Below are positions 26,177-34,952 of a stretch of 64,000 bases of DNA, in pieces (the first letter of the stretch is position 1; each line of letters starts with the position of its first letter). Position numbers and translations under genes: made by a program. The notes under the pieces are model-generated. The model saw only the letters and a program-made list of their open reading frames with translations, was not told the origin of the DNA and ran no database searches. Source of the stretch: Helicobacter_F equorum (GTDB taxonomy: Bacteria; Campylobacterota; Campylobacteria; Campylobacterales; Helicobacteraceae); the NCBI RefSeq assembly GCF_042649585.1, contig NZ_JBHRZM010000009.1, positions 62,001 to 126,000 on the forward strand, in the 5' to 3' direction.

Positions 26177-26677
26177 ATGAATGAAGAATTAAAAGAAGTA
26201 TTTGAAAAACAACAAAAGAAAAAAACACAAGGCGAGGACAATACATTTTATGATGATACACTCCAAGCTATAAGCTTTATGGTAGGGAGTGAGGAGTTTG
26301 CGGTGCCTATTCTTAATGTTAAAGAAATCATTAAACCTATGGAATACACGAGAGTGCCAGGGACTCCAAATTATGTTATGGGTGTGTTTAACTTGCGCGG
26401 TGGCGTATTTCCACTTATAAACTTGCGTCTAAAATTTGGATTATCAGCTATCAAGCAAGATCAAGACACACGCTATCTTGTGGTAACATATAAAGATGAA
26501 GTTGCAGGTTTTGTGATAGACAAACTCAACGAGGCAGTGCGGATTAATCAAAGTGATATAGATCCTGTACCAGAGACTATTGGAGAAGGTGAGAATTTCA
26601 TGCAAGGTATTGGTAAGCGTGAAGATAGGCTTATTACAATTTTGCGAGTTGAGAATCTTTTGAAGAAAGCTTTTTAG
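26177..26677 (+). CDS. cheW: Chemotaxis coupling protein CheW
   Basis: A 166-aa SH3-like adaptor that joins receptors to CheA in the polar array (SFMVGSEEFAVPILNVKEII, VMGVFNLRGGVFPLINLR, RLITILRVENLL). I prefer the ATG at 26177, four bases after the cheA stop and preceded by GGGGAG; the in-frame ATG at 26162 lies within cheA. Confidence 0.93.
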   Translation: MNEELKEVFEKQQKKKTQGEDNTFYDDTLQAISFMVGSEEFAVPILNVKEIIKPMEYTRVPGTPNYVMGVFNLRGGVFPLINLRLKFGLSAIKQDQDTRYLVVTYKDEVAGFVIDKLNEAVRINQSDIDPVPETIGEGENFMQGIGKREDRLITILRVENLLKKAF

Positions 26678-26758
26678 ATTAAATAATATTTAACTTTCTT
26701 ATTATTTAGTTTATTTTAAGATGAATGTTTTTATACTTTGATTTTGGTTACACCAAAA

Positions 26759-26764
26759 TATAAT
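26759..26764 (+). promoter_or_regulatory. -10 element upstream of the ferredoxin gene
   Basis: TATAAT at 26759-26764 in very AT-rich DNA, with the AAGGGAG ribosome site shortly after it (26771-26777). The leader would be short. No clear -35. Confidence 0.45.
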
Positions 26765-26783
26765 ACATGTAAGGGAGAAAAAG

Positions 26784-27059
26784 ATGGCTGTTAAAATAAC
26801 TGATATTTGTATTGCTTGTGGATCTTGCATTGATGAATGTCCGGTGGGAGCAATCGTAGATGATGATGATAACCCAACAGGTGAAGGCATTTATTATGTA
26901 TATTCTAATAAATGCGTAGAATGCGTGGGACACAATGAACAACCTGCTTGTGCAAGTGCATGTCCCACCGATGGTTGCATTGTATGGAGTGAGCTTGGTT
27001 CAACAAACAGAGAGAATATTGGTACAGATATGAGAGATGGTACACATCCTTGTGTGTAA
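26784..27059 (+). CDS. 2[4Fe-4S] ferredoxin
   Basis: A 91-aa ferredoxin with two cluster motifs: CIACGSCIDECP near the N-terminus and the longer CVECVGHNEQPACASACP in the second half. The extended second motif is that of the Alvin/HP0277-type ferredoxins of proteobacteria. A low-potential electron carrier in the cytoplasm, probably for oxidoreductases of central metabolism. It is monocistronic: own -10 upstream, strong terminator downstream. Confidence 0.9.
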   Translation: MAVKITDICIACGSCIDECPVGAIVDDDDNPTGEGIYYVYSNKCVECVGHNEQPACASACPTDGCIVWSELGSTNRENIGTDMRDGTHPCV

Positions 27060-27081
27060 TTTTGTAGAAACTACTTCTTTG

Positions 27082-27104
27082 GGGTTTTGAGATACTCAAA
27101 ACCC
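27082..27104 (+). terminator. Rho-independent terminator after the ferredoxin gene
   Basis: A perfect 10-bp stem (GGGTTTTGAG with CTCAAAACCC) and a 3-base loop, followed by TCCTTTTACTTT. It begins 22 bases after the stop codon. Confidence 0.8.
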
Positions 27105-27303
27105 TCCTTTTACTTTAACTTCACTTATAAAGTTCATTTTTCTAATTTCTAAATAAGTCATAAAATTAGATCTGTGTTGCTTATAGGATTCTGTGAAAAA
27201 ATATTAAGAATTTTTTCTTATGTTTGTAAAGTTACTATCAATGTTGCATAGATATATGAGGTATGCTCTAAGAAAGTAGAGAGACATAAAGTGTAATGCT
27301 TGT

Positions 27304-27325
27304 TGATAAATTTATAAATTTATCA
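27304..27325. promoter_or_regulatory. Perfect 22-bp AT palindrome upstream of cheZ
   Basis: The sequence from TGATAAATTT to AAATTTATCA equals its own reverse complement and is followed by TTTTT. Flanking TGCTTGTT and AACAAAAGCA extend the dyad imperfectly. It lies about 30 bases upstream of the cheZ -10. It could be an operator or the terminator of a short transcript. Confidence 0.4.
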
Positions 27326-27355
27326 TTTTTAACAAAAGCATAAAAGAAAATACAT

Positions 27356-27361
27356 TATAAT
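27356..27361 (+). promoter_or_regulatory. -10 element upstream of cheZ
   Basis: TATAAT ending 36 bases before the cheZ ATG, giving a leader of roughly 30 bases that contains GAAGGTG as ribosome site. Confidence 0.5.
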
Positions 27362-27396
27362 CTCGAAGGTATAAAACTTATGTTGAAGGTGTGTGT

Positions 27397-28083
27397 ATGA
27401 CACAAGAAGAACTCAATATGCTTATGAATAGTGATAATCTTGATGAAATTGCTACACAAGATAAAGAATCCACACCACAAGAATCTACAACAAATGAATC
27501 ACCAGGTATTGATGTAGAAAATTATCGTGTGGAGGCAGATAAAAAATGGCCACCTCCGCCACCCACAGAGGATCACAAGGTCGTTCATCAGCTTGATGAT
27601 GTTACTAAAGATTCTGAAGTTAAGGCTACACAGATTTTTGATCAGCTTGAAATTATGGGATCTGCAGCTGATAATGCCACAAAAAAACTCAAGCAGGTTA
27701 AGAAATTTCTAGAATCTCAAGAAGAGCTTTTTGGTAGACTTTGTGAAAGTTTTCCTCATGTGCAGACTTTTACAAAAACCATGGAGGAAATACTTAGCAA
27801 TAAGAATGCAATTAAGGAAATTATAGGTTATTGCGATGATGTGAGTGATGCGTCTATGCAGGCTATGGATATTATGCAATATCAAGATATTCATCGTCAA
27901 AAAATTGAGCGTGTGATTAATGTGATGCGTGCTCTTGCACAATATATGAATTCTCTTTTTGAAGGGAAAATTGATGATAGTAAGCGTGTGAGTTCTGCTG
28001 TGTATATTTCGGGTGATAATAAAGATGATATCGCAAGTGATGATGACATTGAAGCATTAATTGCTTCGTTTGGTAATAGATAG
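27397..28083 (+). CDS. cheZ: CheY phosphatase CheZ (remote epsilonproteobacterial type)
   Basis: A 228-aa protein matching the remote CheZ of H. pylori (HP0170). The central helical region has YQDIHRQKIERV with the phosphatase pair D164 and Q168 (DxxxQ; D143 and Q147 in E. coli CheZ). The extreme C-terminus, DDDIEALIASFGNR, resembles the CheY-binding peptide of CheZ. The N-terminal 75 residues are acidic and Pro-rich (WPPPPP). I start at ATG 27397, not the upstream GTG. The next gene is the U32 peptidase, the same pair as HP0170-HP0169. Confidence 0.88.
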   Translation: MTQEELNMLMNSDNLDEIATQDKESTPQESTTNESPGIDVENYRVEADKKWPPPPPTEDHKVVHQLDDVTKDSEVKATQIFDQLEIMGSAADNATKKLKQVKKFLESQEELFGRLCESFPHVQTFTKTMEEILSNKNAIKEIIGYCDDVSDASMQAMDIMQYQDIHRQKIERVINVMRALAQYMNSLFEGKIDDSKRVSSAVYISGDNKDDIASDDDIEALIASFGNR

Positions 28084-28091
28084 ATTTTCTC

Positions 28092-29420
28092 ATGTTAGAT
28101 TCTCAAAAAAAATGCGAACTCCTGTCTCCTGCAGGGAATTTTCAGAAATTAAAAATTGCCCTTGCGTATGGGGCAGATGTTGTGTATGGTGGTGTTAGTC
28201 ATTTTTCATTGCGTTCAAGATCTGGCAAGGAATTTGATTTTGAAACTTTTGCAGAGGCAGTAAAATATACACATGCATTAGGTAAAAAAATCTATGTAAC
28301 AATCAATGGTTTTCCTTTCAACGCTCAACTTAAGCTTTTAGAATCACACATTGCTAAAATGGCGGAATTACAACCTGATGCATTTATCATAGCGACTCCG
28401 GGTGTGCTTAAGCTCTCCAAAGCTATAGCACCTCAAATCCCTATCCATCTTTCCACTCAAGCCAATGTGTTAAATATTTTGGATGCGCAGGTTTTTTATG
28501 AAATGGGTGTGAAGCGCATTGTTGCGGCGCGTGAATTAAGCCTAAAAGATGCGATAGAAATAAAAAAGGCTTTACCGGATTTGGAATTAGAGATTTTTGT
28601 GCATGGTTCTATGTGTTTTGCTTTTTCTGGACGCTGTTTGATTTCTGCGTTGCAAAATGGTAGAGTTCCTAATCGTGGAAGTTGTGCTAATGATTGCCGT
28701 TTTGATTATGAATATTATGTGAGAAACCTTGAAAATAATGAGCTTGTGCGATTTGATGGACATGAATTTTATGTCAAAAATCCTGATAATGATGTGTTAA
28801 TGAGACTTCAAGAGGAAGAAGGTGTAGGCACGCATATTTTTAACTCTAAGGATTTAAATCTTGCAAGCCATTTAAGAGAGATTTTGGATTCTAGCGCCAT
28901 TGATGCACTTAAAATCGAGGGACGCACCAAGTCCGCGTATTATGCTGCTATCACTGCACGCACATATCGCAAAGCACTTGATGATTATTATAATGGTAGA
29001 TTTGATGAAGATTGGTATCAATTTGAATTACACACATTGAAAAATCGAGGATTTAGCGATGGGTATCTTGTGCATCGTCCATATCAACGCTTTGACACAC
29101 AAAATCACCAAAGCGCCATAAGTGAGGGAAGCTACCAAGTCAATGCACAAGTAGATGATAGTGGTAAGGTGGCGCTTTGTAAACATACTATTGTCCCAAA
29201 CATGGCATTAGAAATTGTTGTGCCACTAGATTCAGAAATTATATGTGGTAAAAATGAGCTAGGTGAGATTTTTGAGCGTGATGGTAGATATTATATGCGA
29301 TTTTTTAAGATTGTTTTAGAAAATGGCAAAGAGCTAGATTCTATCCATAGTGGCAATACAAATTCCTTCCTGTTACCATTACCGCTACCAGCACTTAGCT
29401 TTTTGCGCCAAGAGTTATAA
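28092..29420 (+). CDS. prtC: Peptidase U32 family protein (PrtC/TrhP-like)
   Basis: A 442-aa U32-family protein. It begins CELLSPAGNFQKLKIALAYGADVVYGG and has the family signature ELEIFVHGSMCFAFSGRCLIS, with RGSCANDCRF downstream (likely metal-cluster cysteines) and LKIEGRTKS. Relatives (TrhP/YegQ) are needed for 5-hydroxyuridine formation in tRNA, while H. pylori PrtC was described as a collagenase. The conserved cysteines favour the tRNA role. It starts 9 bases after cheZ. Confidence 0.88.
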   Translation: MLDSQKKCELLSPAGNFQKLKIALAYGADVVYGGVSHFSLRSRSGKEFDFETFAEAVKYTHALGKKIYVTINGFPFNAQLKLLESHIAKMAELQPDAFIIATPGVLKLSKAIAPQIPIHLSTQANVLNILDAQVFYEMGVKRIVAARELSLKDAIEIKKALPDLELEIFVHGSMCFAFSGRCLISALQNGRVPNRGSCANDCRFDYEYYVRNLENNELVRFDGHEFYVKNPDNDVLMRLQEEEGVGTHIFNSKDLNLASHLREILDSSAIDALKIEGRTKSAYYAAITARTYRKALDDYYNGRFDEDWYQFELHTLKNRGFSDGYLVHRPYQRFDTQNHQSAISEGSYQVNAQVDDSGKVALCKHTIVPNMALEIVVPLDSEIICGKNELGEIFERDGRYYMRFFKIVLENGKELDSIHSGNTNSFLLPLPLPALSFLRQEL

Positions 29421-29426
29421 TAAGAT

Positions 29427-30242
29427 TTAAGTATAAAAGATTTTTTGTAGTTGATTTAAGAGTGAATCTTGTGGATTAACATACGCGAGTTTTGCTCCCA
29501 TACGCGAAAAATACGCACGGAGTTTTGTATCAAGGTGCGTTAAGCGCGTTTTGTATTGTGCAAGAGAGATTGTATCTTCACATGTTTCTTGTGTTTGTAT
29601 ATCACAAAATTGATATGTCTGCCCCAACTTTAGGAAATCTGGCTCCCATTCTTGCTTGGTTCGCACACAGAGTGCATACAATGCAAAATAATTTTTGAGA
29701 GAAATTTTTGAGATATGCGCGGTTTGTAGCTTGTAAAAATCTCCTATTATGACACCTAAGCCTTTTTTGTGTTTGTGTGCTACGATGTGATGAAAAATTT
29801 CTGTGCTATGATTGAGTTGATCTTTGGCTGAAAATGTTATATCTTGAAGTGAGTGTAGCATTGTATATATGTGCGTGGGTGTTGTGTAAATTTGTGGTGA
29901 GCGTGAGTGAAGATAATGCAATATGGGTTTTATGCCAAATTTTTGTGCGCTATGGACTAAGAGTGTGCTTAGTTGCACGATTGCAGAGAGTTTTGTAGGT
30001 GTGTATAGCAATAAACTTTGACTTGGAAGTAAAAAAATATGCAAATATGAAAGGGTTTCTTGTTGAAAGGTTTTTATCATTGGTTTGTGATATTTGAGAC
30101 ATGCTTTTGGAGCGAGTAATCTCGCATCTTGACCATATAGATATTCATCCAATTCAAGAAAATCACCATTTTGTGCTATGAGATTGTGCGTGTATGCATT
30201 TTGGAGATTGACAAAAGGGAGTTTTTTACCAAAGCGTAGCAT
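29427..30242 (-). CDS. DUF58-domain protein paired with MoxR
   Basis: A 271-aa protein with a DUF58-like core segment LDEYLYGQDARLLAPKACLKYHKPMIK (corresponding to REYxxGDDxRxIxWKxxAR) and a Rossmann-like region resembling a degenerate von Willebrand A domain (LHIFLLPSQSLLLY in place of the usual DxSxS). DUF58 proteins work with MoxR AAA+ ATPases in chaperone-like maturation of metal or envelope complexes. The MoxR gene ends 20 bases upstream. It is diverged, so the family call rests partly on this neighbour. Confidence 0.7.
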   Translation of the reverse strand: MLRFGKKLPFVNLQNAYTHNLIAQNGDFLELDEYLYGQDARLLAPKACLKYHKPMIKTFQQETLSYLHIFLLPSQSLLLYTPTKLSAIVQLSTLLVHSAQKFGIKPILHYLHSRSPQIYTTPTHIYTMLHSLQDITFSAKDQLNHSTEIFHHIVAHKHKKGLGVIIGDFYKLQTAHISKISLKNYFALYALCVRTKQEWEPDFLKLGQTYQFCDIQTQETCEDTISLAQYKTRLTHLDTKLRAYFSRMGAKLAYVNPQDSLLNQLQKIFYT

Positions 30243-30262
30243 ATGATTTTGCTAGATTCTCT

Positions 30263-31201
30263 TTAGGGGATTGGCACATGCGCGATGATGGAGTCTAGGA
30301 TTTTTTGTGAATCTATCCCCATGGCGAGTGCTTCAAAACTAGGCAAGATTCTGTGTGCAAATACAAAAGGTAGCACATGTAGCACATCGCTAGGACTTAC
30401 ATAGTCTTTGTCGTGCAAAAATGCATAGGTTTTTGCCGCAAGGCTTAGATCTAAACTTGCGCGTGGCGAAACCCCTAATCTTAATGCTTGGACATTTTCT
30501 ATGAGGATATTTTGGCGTGTAGCATTGCTAAGTGCTACTATGTAGGCATATAGGCTTTCATCACAATACATTGCTTGTATCGCTTGTTTGATAGATTCTA
30601 ATTCGTAGGCATCAAGGATTGGCAGAATCTCTTTGTTATGGTGTTTGTTTTGTAAGATTTGCACCTCACTTGCGCTATCAGGATAGCTTAGAGGAATTGT
30701 AAGCATAAATCGATCAAGCTGTGCTTCAGGGAGTGTGTAGACTCCTTCGGATTCTATAGGATTAGAAGTAGCGATAACTATAAAGGGATTTTGGAGTAGA
30801 TAGGAATCTTCCCCTATAGTTACTTGACGCTCTTGCATAGCTTCTAGGAGGGCGGATTGGACTTTTGCGGGTGCTCTATTAATCTCATCTGCAAGCAAGA
30901 TGTTGGTAAAGATTGGACCAAAACGCGTTTGCAAGTCATTTTGTTTGGGATTATACACTTGTGCTCCCAAAATATCGCTAGGGAGTAAATCTGGCGTGAA
31001 TTGGATTCGCTTAAAATTAAGTTGAAGTGATTTGGCAAGGGTTTTGGCAAGAGTAGTTTTGGCAAGTCCTGGGACACTCTCTAAGAGTATATGTCCTTGT
31101 GCAAAAACACCTATAAGCACCATATCAATAAGTTTTTCTTGTCCCAATATACAGGCATTAAGCTGCTCTTTTAGCTGAAGAATCTTGTGTGTATATGTCA
31201 T
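30263..31201 (-). CDS. MoxR-family AAA+ ATPase
   Basis: A 313-aa AAA+ ATPase. Walker A is ESVPGLAKTTLAKTLAK, Walker B LLADEINRAPAKVQSALLEAMQE, sensor 1 IATSNPIE, followed by GVYTLPEAQLDRF; these are MoxR signatures. It presumably remodels a client together with the DUF58 protein. I start at the ATG at 31201, preceded by AAGGGG; the in-frame TTG just before it is an alternative. Confidence 0.92.
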   Translation of the reverse strand: MTYTHKILQLKEQLNACILGQEKLIDMVLIGVFAQGHILLESVPGLAKTTLAKTLAKSLQLNFKRIQFTPDLLPSDILGAQVYNPKQNDLQTRFGPIFTNILLADEINRAPAKVQSALLEAMQERQVTIGEDSYLLQNPFIVIATSNPIESEGVYTLPEAQLDRFMLTIPLSYPDSASEVQILQNKHHNKEILPILDAYELESIKQAIQAMYCDESLYAYIVALSNATRQNILIENVQALRLGVSPRASLDLSLAAKTYAFLHDKDYVSPSDVLHVLPFVFAHRILPSFEALAMGIDSQKILDSIIAHVPIP

Positions 31202-31250
31202 CAATAAGCCCCTTTTATCGCATCACATCTCGTATTGTAACATATGCTAC

Positions 31251-31460
31251 TTAAATTATAACTTCTTTCAAACGCTCTTTGAGTGCCCTATACTCAAGCA
31301 CTTCTATATAGTTTTGCAAATAACTTTGAACCCAATAGGGAAATTCTTTGCTACAACCCCAGTTATTAACGCTTTGTGGGGTAATCCCCACCATTTGGGC
31401 AAATTCTTTTTTGCTAAGGTTTGCGCGCGCTAGTAATGTTTTAAATGTTCGTTTATCCAT
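31251..31460 (-). CDS. Small helix-turn-helix regulator (XRE-like)
   Basis: A 69-aa protein starting at ATG 31460 (AGGG upstream; a longer frame to 31481 has no ribosome site). The helix-turn-helix is LSKKEFAQMVGITPQSVNNWG, followed by EFPYWVQSYLQNYIEVLEY. Single-domain XRE proteins of this size are repressors or antitoxin-type regulators. It diverges from a 67-aa gene across a 160-base gap that contains two identical palindromes, the probable operators. Confidence 0.75.
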   Translation of the reverse strand: MDKRTFKTLLARANLSKKEFAQMVGITPQSVNNWGCSKEFPYWVQSYLQNYIEVLEYRALKERLKEVII

Positions 31461-31502
31461 ACGCCCTATGTAGCAAAACATATTCCATAAAAAACTTAAA
31501 AA

Positions 31503-31550
31503 ATACTCTAAAGAGTATAAATTATTATTTATAAATACTCTAAAGAGTAT
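31503..31550. promoter_or_regulatory. Paired 16-bp palindromic operators
   Basis: ATACTCTAAAGAGTAT occurs at 31503-31518 and again at 31535-31550, both followed by AAA. Each copy has 7-bp arms (ATACTCT/AGAGTAT) around AA. Centre-to-centre distance is 32 bases, about three helical turns, placing both on the same face of the DNA. They sit between the HTH gene (minus) and the 67-aa gene (plus), so the HTH protein is the likely ligand. Confidence 0.7.
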
Positions 31551-31620
31551 AAAATAAGTAATTTATAATAAAAATAATGTTATATTTTAATCATTAAAAT
31601 TACCACAGGGAGAGGTTTTT

Positions 31621-31824
31621 ATGGAATCCAAAAATACAAACGCATTAGATATGATGTCCAATCTTAAAATTAACACACAAGCACTTTTGCAGTTAGAAAA
31701 ACAAGATATTGCGAAGCTAAAAAATATTGTTTTGGAATTAAAAAATAAACATTTACAAATCTTGGCTCAAACATATGAATTTCGCCAACAGCACGAATTG
31801 GAATCTAAATCTTATAATAATTAA
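31621..31824 (+). CDS. 67-aa helical protein of unknown function
   Basis: ATG 31621 follows AGGGAGAGG at normal spacing. The product is almost entirely helical and heptad-like (LLQLEKQDIAKLKNIVLELK, KHLQILAQTYEFRQQHEL), with no membrane segment or Cys. Its promoter region carries the paired palindromes, so it is probably repressed by the divergent HTH protein. I do not recognise it. A small coiled-coil effector or antitoxin-like partner is possible. Confidence 0.6.
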   Translation: MESKNTNALDMMSNLKINTQALLQLEKQDIAKLKNIVLELKNKHLQILAQTYEFRQQHELESKSYNN

Positions 31825-31903
31825 TAAAGAAACTTTATATATATACTATAAACTTTTTTTAGTATAAAACTATAAGAGTTAGGATATTTTTACTTTTTTT
31901 GGA

Positions 31904-31909
31904 TACAAT
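31904..31909 (+). promoter_or_regulatory. -10 element upstream of htpG
   Basis: TACAAT, 30 bases before the htpG ATG. The ribosome site AAGGAG is at 31926-31931. No CIRCE-like element or other heat-shock operator was seen. Confidence 0.4.
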
Positions 31910-31938
31910 GCCACCGAAATTTTTTTAAGGAGTATTGT

Positions 31939-33807
31939 ATGGCTACAAAACATTCTTTTCAAACTGAGATTACACAGCTTTTAGATTTGATGATACATTC
32001 TTTGTATTCTAATAAAGAGATCTTTTTGCGTGAGTTGGTAAGTAATGCCTCTGATGCGCTTGATAAGCTTTCTTATCTCACACTCACTGATGAAACATTT
32101 AAAAATCTTGCATTTAATCCGCGTATTGATATATCTTTTGATGAGAAAAAAGGTACGATTACAATCCAAGATAATGGTATTGGTATGAATGAATCTGATC
32201 TCAAAGAACATCTTGGGGTGATTGCAAAATCTGGCACCAAGAGTTTTCTCTCCCAACTCTCTGGTGATAAGAAAAAAGATTCTGCCTTGATAGGTCAATT
32301 TGGTGTAGGGTTTTATTCGGCATTTATGGTAGCAGATCGTGTAGTGGTGCAGAGCAAAAAAGCAGGAGAAGATAGGGCATATGCGTGGGTAAGTGAAGGT
32401 AAAGGTGAATATGAGATAGGCGAATGTGTGCAAGAAAATTTTGGCACACAAATCACTTTATATCTCAAAAAAGAAGAGAAACATTTTGCTTCTAGGTGGG
32501 AGATTCAAAATATTATCAATAAATATTCTGAACACATTGCTTTTCCGATTCATTTGCATTACACAGACATCGTGAGCGAAGGAGAGGGCGAAGAGAAAAA
32601 GGAAAAAAAAGAGCAAAAACAAGAACAAATTAACTCTGCAAAAGCCCTATGGACATTGCCAAAATCTGAATTAAAAGAACAAGATTATAAAGATTTTTAT
32701 AAATCTTTTGCACACGATAATACAGATCCGTTGCGTTGGATTCATACCAAAGTAGAGGGCAATCTTGAATACACAACATTGTTTTATTTCCCAAAAACTG
32801 CACCTTTTGACCTCTATCGCGTGGATTATCAAAGTGGTGTGAAACTTTATGTTAAGCGCGTATTTATCACAGATGATGACAAAGAACTTTTGCCTCCATA
32901 TTTGCGATTTGTGCGAGGGGTGATCGATAGTAGCGATTTACCACTAAATGTTAGCCGTGAGATTTTGCAACAAAACAAGATTCTTGCAAATATTAAATCT
33001 GCCTCTACCAAAAAGATTCTTTCTGAAATTATTTCGATGACAAAAGATGAGAATCTGTATAAAGAGTTTTATGTGCAATTTGGCAAAGTGCTAAAAGAAG
33101 GGTTGTATAATGATTATGAAAACAAAGAAAAGTTACTTGAGCTTTTGCGTTGTGATAGCCAAAATCGCGAATTTATTTCACTCAAAGCATACAAAGAATC
33201 TATGCCAAAAGAACAAAAAAGCATTTATTATGTTTTGGGCGAGCACAAAGAGATTCTAAAAAATTCACCACTTTTGGAAAAATTCAATAACAAAGGCTTT
33301 GAAGTTTTGCTTTTGAGTGATGAGATTGATGGTATGGTAATACCTATGATTGGAGAATATGACAAGACACCTCTTAAAAATATCAACGCAAAAGATGTCC
33401 TTAGCGAGATTGGTGATGAGGGCGTGAGTGATGAAGTGAAAAAAGAATTTGAATCTATCCTCAAAGGTTTTAAAGAGGCTTTGGGTGAAAAGATTGGTGA
33501 AGTAAGTCTTACAAACCTTATGCAACAAGCCCCTATAAGTCTTATCAAACAAGATGATAATCCTATGTTGGCACAACTTTTCGCACAAATGGGGCAACAA
33601 GCTCCTCAAAATAAGCCAAATGTTGAGATTAATGTCAATCACGAGATTTTTCAAAAACTCAAGGCTTCAAATGATGAGAGTAAAATCGCTAAGGTTGCTA
33701 ACCTACTCTTTGGTAGTGCACTCATTGCTGAAGGAGGTAGCCTCGATCAAGGAAGTGAGTTTAGCAAACAACTCAATACACTTATGCTGGAGTGGTTAGA
33801 CCAATAA
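31939..33807 (+). CDS. htpG: Chaperone HtpG (Hsp90)
   Basis: A 622-aa Hsp90 homologue, a cytosolic ATP-dependent chaperone. It begins with HSFQTEITQLLDLMIHSLYSN and has the GHKL ATPase motifs ELVSNASDALDKL, IQDNGIGM, IAKSGTKSF and GQFGVGFYSAFMV; the middle domain has LPLNVSREILQQ. A charged linker (EGEGEEKKEKKEQKQEQ) lies near residue 215. Its last 26 bases overlap a small gene on the other strand. Confidence 0.97.
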   Translation: MATKHSFQTEITQLLDLMIHSLYSNKEIFLRELVSNASDALDKLSYLTLTDETFKNLAFNPRIDISFDEKKGTITIQDNGIGMNESDLKEHLGVIAKSGTKSFLSQLSGDKKKDSALIGQFGVGFYSAFMVADRVVVQSKKAGEDRAYAWVSEGKGEYEIGECVQENFGTQITLYLKKEEKHFASRWEIQNIINKYSEHIAFPIHLHYTDIVSEGEGEEKKEKKEQKQEQINSAKALWTLPKSELKEQDYKDFYKSFAHDNTDPLRWIHTKVEGNLEYTTLFYFPKTAPFDLYRVDYQSGVKLYVKRVFITDDDKELLPPYLRFVRGVIDSSDLPLNVSREILQQNKILANIKSASTKKILSEIISMTKDENLYKEFYVQFGKVLKEGLYNDYENKEKLLELLRCDSQNREFISLKAYKESMPKEQKSIYYVLGEHKEILKNSPLLEKFNNKGFEVLLLSDEIDGMVIPMIGEYDKTPLKNINAKDVLSEIGDEGVSDEVKKEFESILKGFKEALGEKIGEVSLTNLMQQAPISLIKQDDNPMLAQLFAQMGQQAPQNKPNVEINVNHEIFQKLKASNDESKIAKVANLLFGSALIAEGGSLDQGSEFSKQLNTLMLEWLDQ

Positions 33808-33994
33808 TAGCATAGTGTTTGTGCGAATCTAGGGCTATTTCATATGATGTGCCATTTTGTAAATCTATGAGATAGCACTGATCACTTCCTTCACGATCTA
33901 TTCGCTCAGGCGGGTAATTTTTAAGACGCTCTAAGACTTCTTGTAAATTTACACATAATGCCGAAAATCCAAACATCATAAGCTTATATTGCAT
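33782..33994 (-). CDS. Small hypothetical protein overlapping the htpG 3' end
   Basis: Starting at ATG 33994 (AAGGGAG upstream) this encodes 70 residues, MQYKLMMFGFSALCVNLQEV followed by LKNYPPERIDREGSDQCYLIDLQ and an Ile/Ala-rich end, without membrane helices. It overlaps htpG by 26 bases tail to tail. The good ribosome site supports it. Function unknown. Confidence 0.55.
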   Translation of the reverse strand: MQYKLMMFGFSALCVNLQEVLERLKNYPPERIDREGSDQCYLIDLQNGTSYEIALDSHKHYAIIGLTTPA

Positions 33995-34116
33995 AGCTTC
34001 TCCCTTAGGTGATTGTGTGGCATTATGGATTGTTTTGTACAATGTCAAGATAATGAGCATAAGGGAATTAATAGGAATTTGTTACAATTGCTAGAATTTA
34101 TTATACAAGGAATGCC

Positions 34117-34881
34117 GTGCGCCTCAATCAATACATTGCTCATAATTCAAAATTTTCACGTCGTGAGGCTGATAAGCTTATAGAATCTGGACGCGTGAAG
34201 CTCAATCACACACGAGCTACATTACAAAGTGTGTTTGGGCAACACGATAAGGTATTTATTGATGGTAAGCGTTTGTATCCAAATCAAAAATACACCGCCA
34301 TTATTTATCACAAGCCCAAAGGTGAATTGGTAAGCAAAAGTGATGATAGGGGGCGAAAAGTTATTTATGATAGTCTAGATTCAAAGTTTAGGGGGTTTAG
34401 CTATGTTGGGCGATTAGATTATGCGAGTGAAGGCTTACTTATCTTAAGTGATAATAAGCAAGTTGTGCATAGCCTTAGTATGGCTCCTCTTGCACGCACT
34501 TATAATCTTAAACTCTCTGCCCCACTTACGCCAAAGCTTTTGGATTGCGTGCGTACAATGCTTGAAGAAGGTAAAAATTTTGAAATCACAAATACTAAAG
34601 GCGCACATATGCTTAATACAATTCACTCTCTTACACTTGCACCATTTTTGGATTTTGAAATTTTGCGTGATAGTGCCCTGCCACGCGTGCGTGTAGTTTT
34701 GGAGGAAGGGAAAAACCGAGAATTACGACGATTTTTTGCACAATTTGGGTATGAAATTTTAGATTTAAAGCGTGTGAGTTTTGGGTTTTGCAATCTCAAT
34801 AGACTGCCTTGCGGTAAATGGCGATATTTTACAAAAGATGAATACAAGAAACTCCGCGTATTTTTAGAAAATACACAATAA
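34117..34881 (+). CDS. RsuA/RluB-family 23S or 16S rRNA pseudouridine synthase
   Basis: A 254-aa protein: S4 RNA-binding domain (RLNQYIAHNSKFSRREADKLIESGRV) at the N-terminus, then the RsuA/RluB catalytic motif GRLDYASEGLLIL with catalytic D101, and the C-terminal VRVVLEEGKNRELRRFFAQFG. RluB versus RluE or RsuA cannot be settled by eye. The start is a GTG at 34117. Confidence 0.9.
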   Translation: MRLNQYIAHNSKFSRREADKLIESGRVKLNHTRATLQSVFGQHDKVFIDGKRLYPNQKYTAIIYHKPKGELVSKSDDRGRKVIYDSLDSKFRGFSYVGRLDYASEGLLILSDNKQVVHSLSMAPLARTYNLKLSAPLTPKLLDCVRTMLEEGKNFEITNTKGAHMLNTIHSLTLAPFLDFEILRDSALPRVRVVLEEGKNRELRRFFAQFGYEILDLKRVSFGFCNLNRLPCGKWRYFTKDEYKKLRVFLENTQ

Positions 34882-34912
34882 TATTTATGATAAACATATG
34901 CACTACACAAAA

Positions 34913-34946
34913 GTGTAAACTCTCCGCTAAGTAGCAGAGCTTACAC
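34913..34946. terminator. Hairpin between convergent genes
   Basis: GTGTAA-A-CTCT pairs with AGAG-C-TTACAC around a 12-base loop (34924-34935), with one mismatch. It lies between the RluB-like gene (+) and the flavoprotein gene (-), so it may terminate both. Confidence 0.55.
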
Positions 34947-34952
34947 AAAGTG

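Larger units (their letters stand above)
27060..27396 (+). other. Intergenic region with terminator, palindrome and promoter, before cheZ
   Basis: About 337 bases without a gene. It holds the ferredoxin terminator (27082-27104), a perfect 22-bp palindrome (27304-27325) followed by five Ts, and a -10 (TATAAT, 27356-27361) for cheZ. Between 27110 and 27300 I see only AT-rich sequence. Confidence 0.6.
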
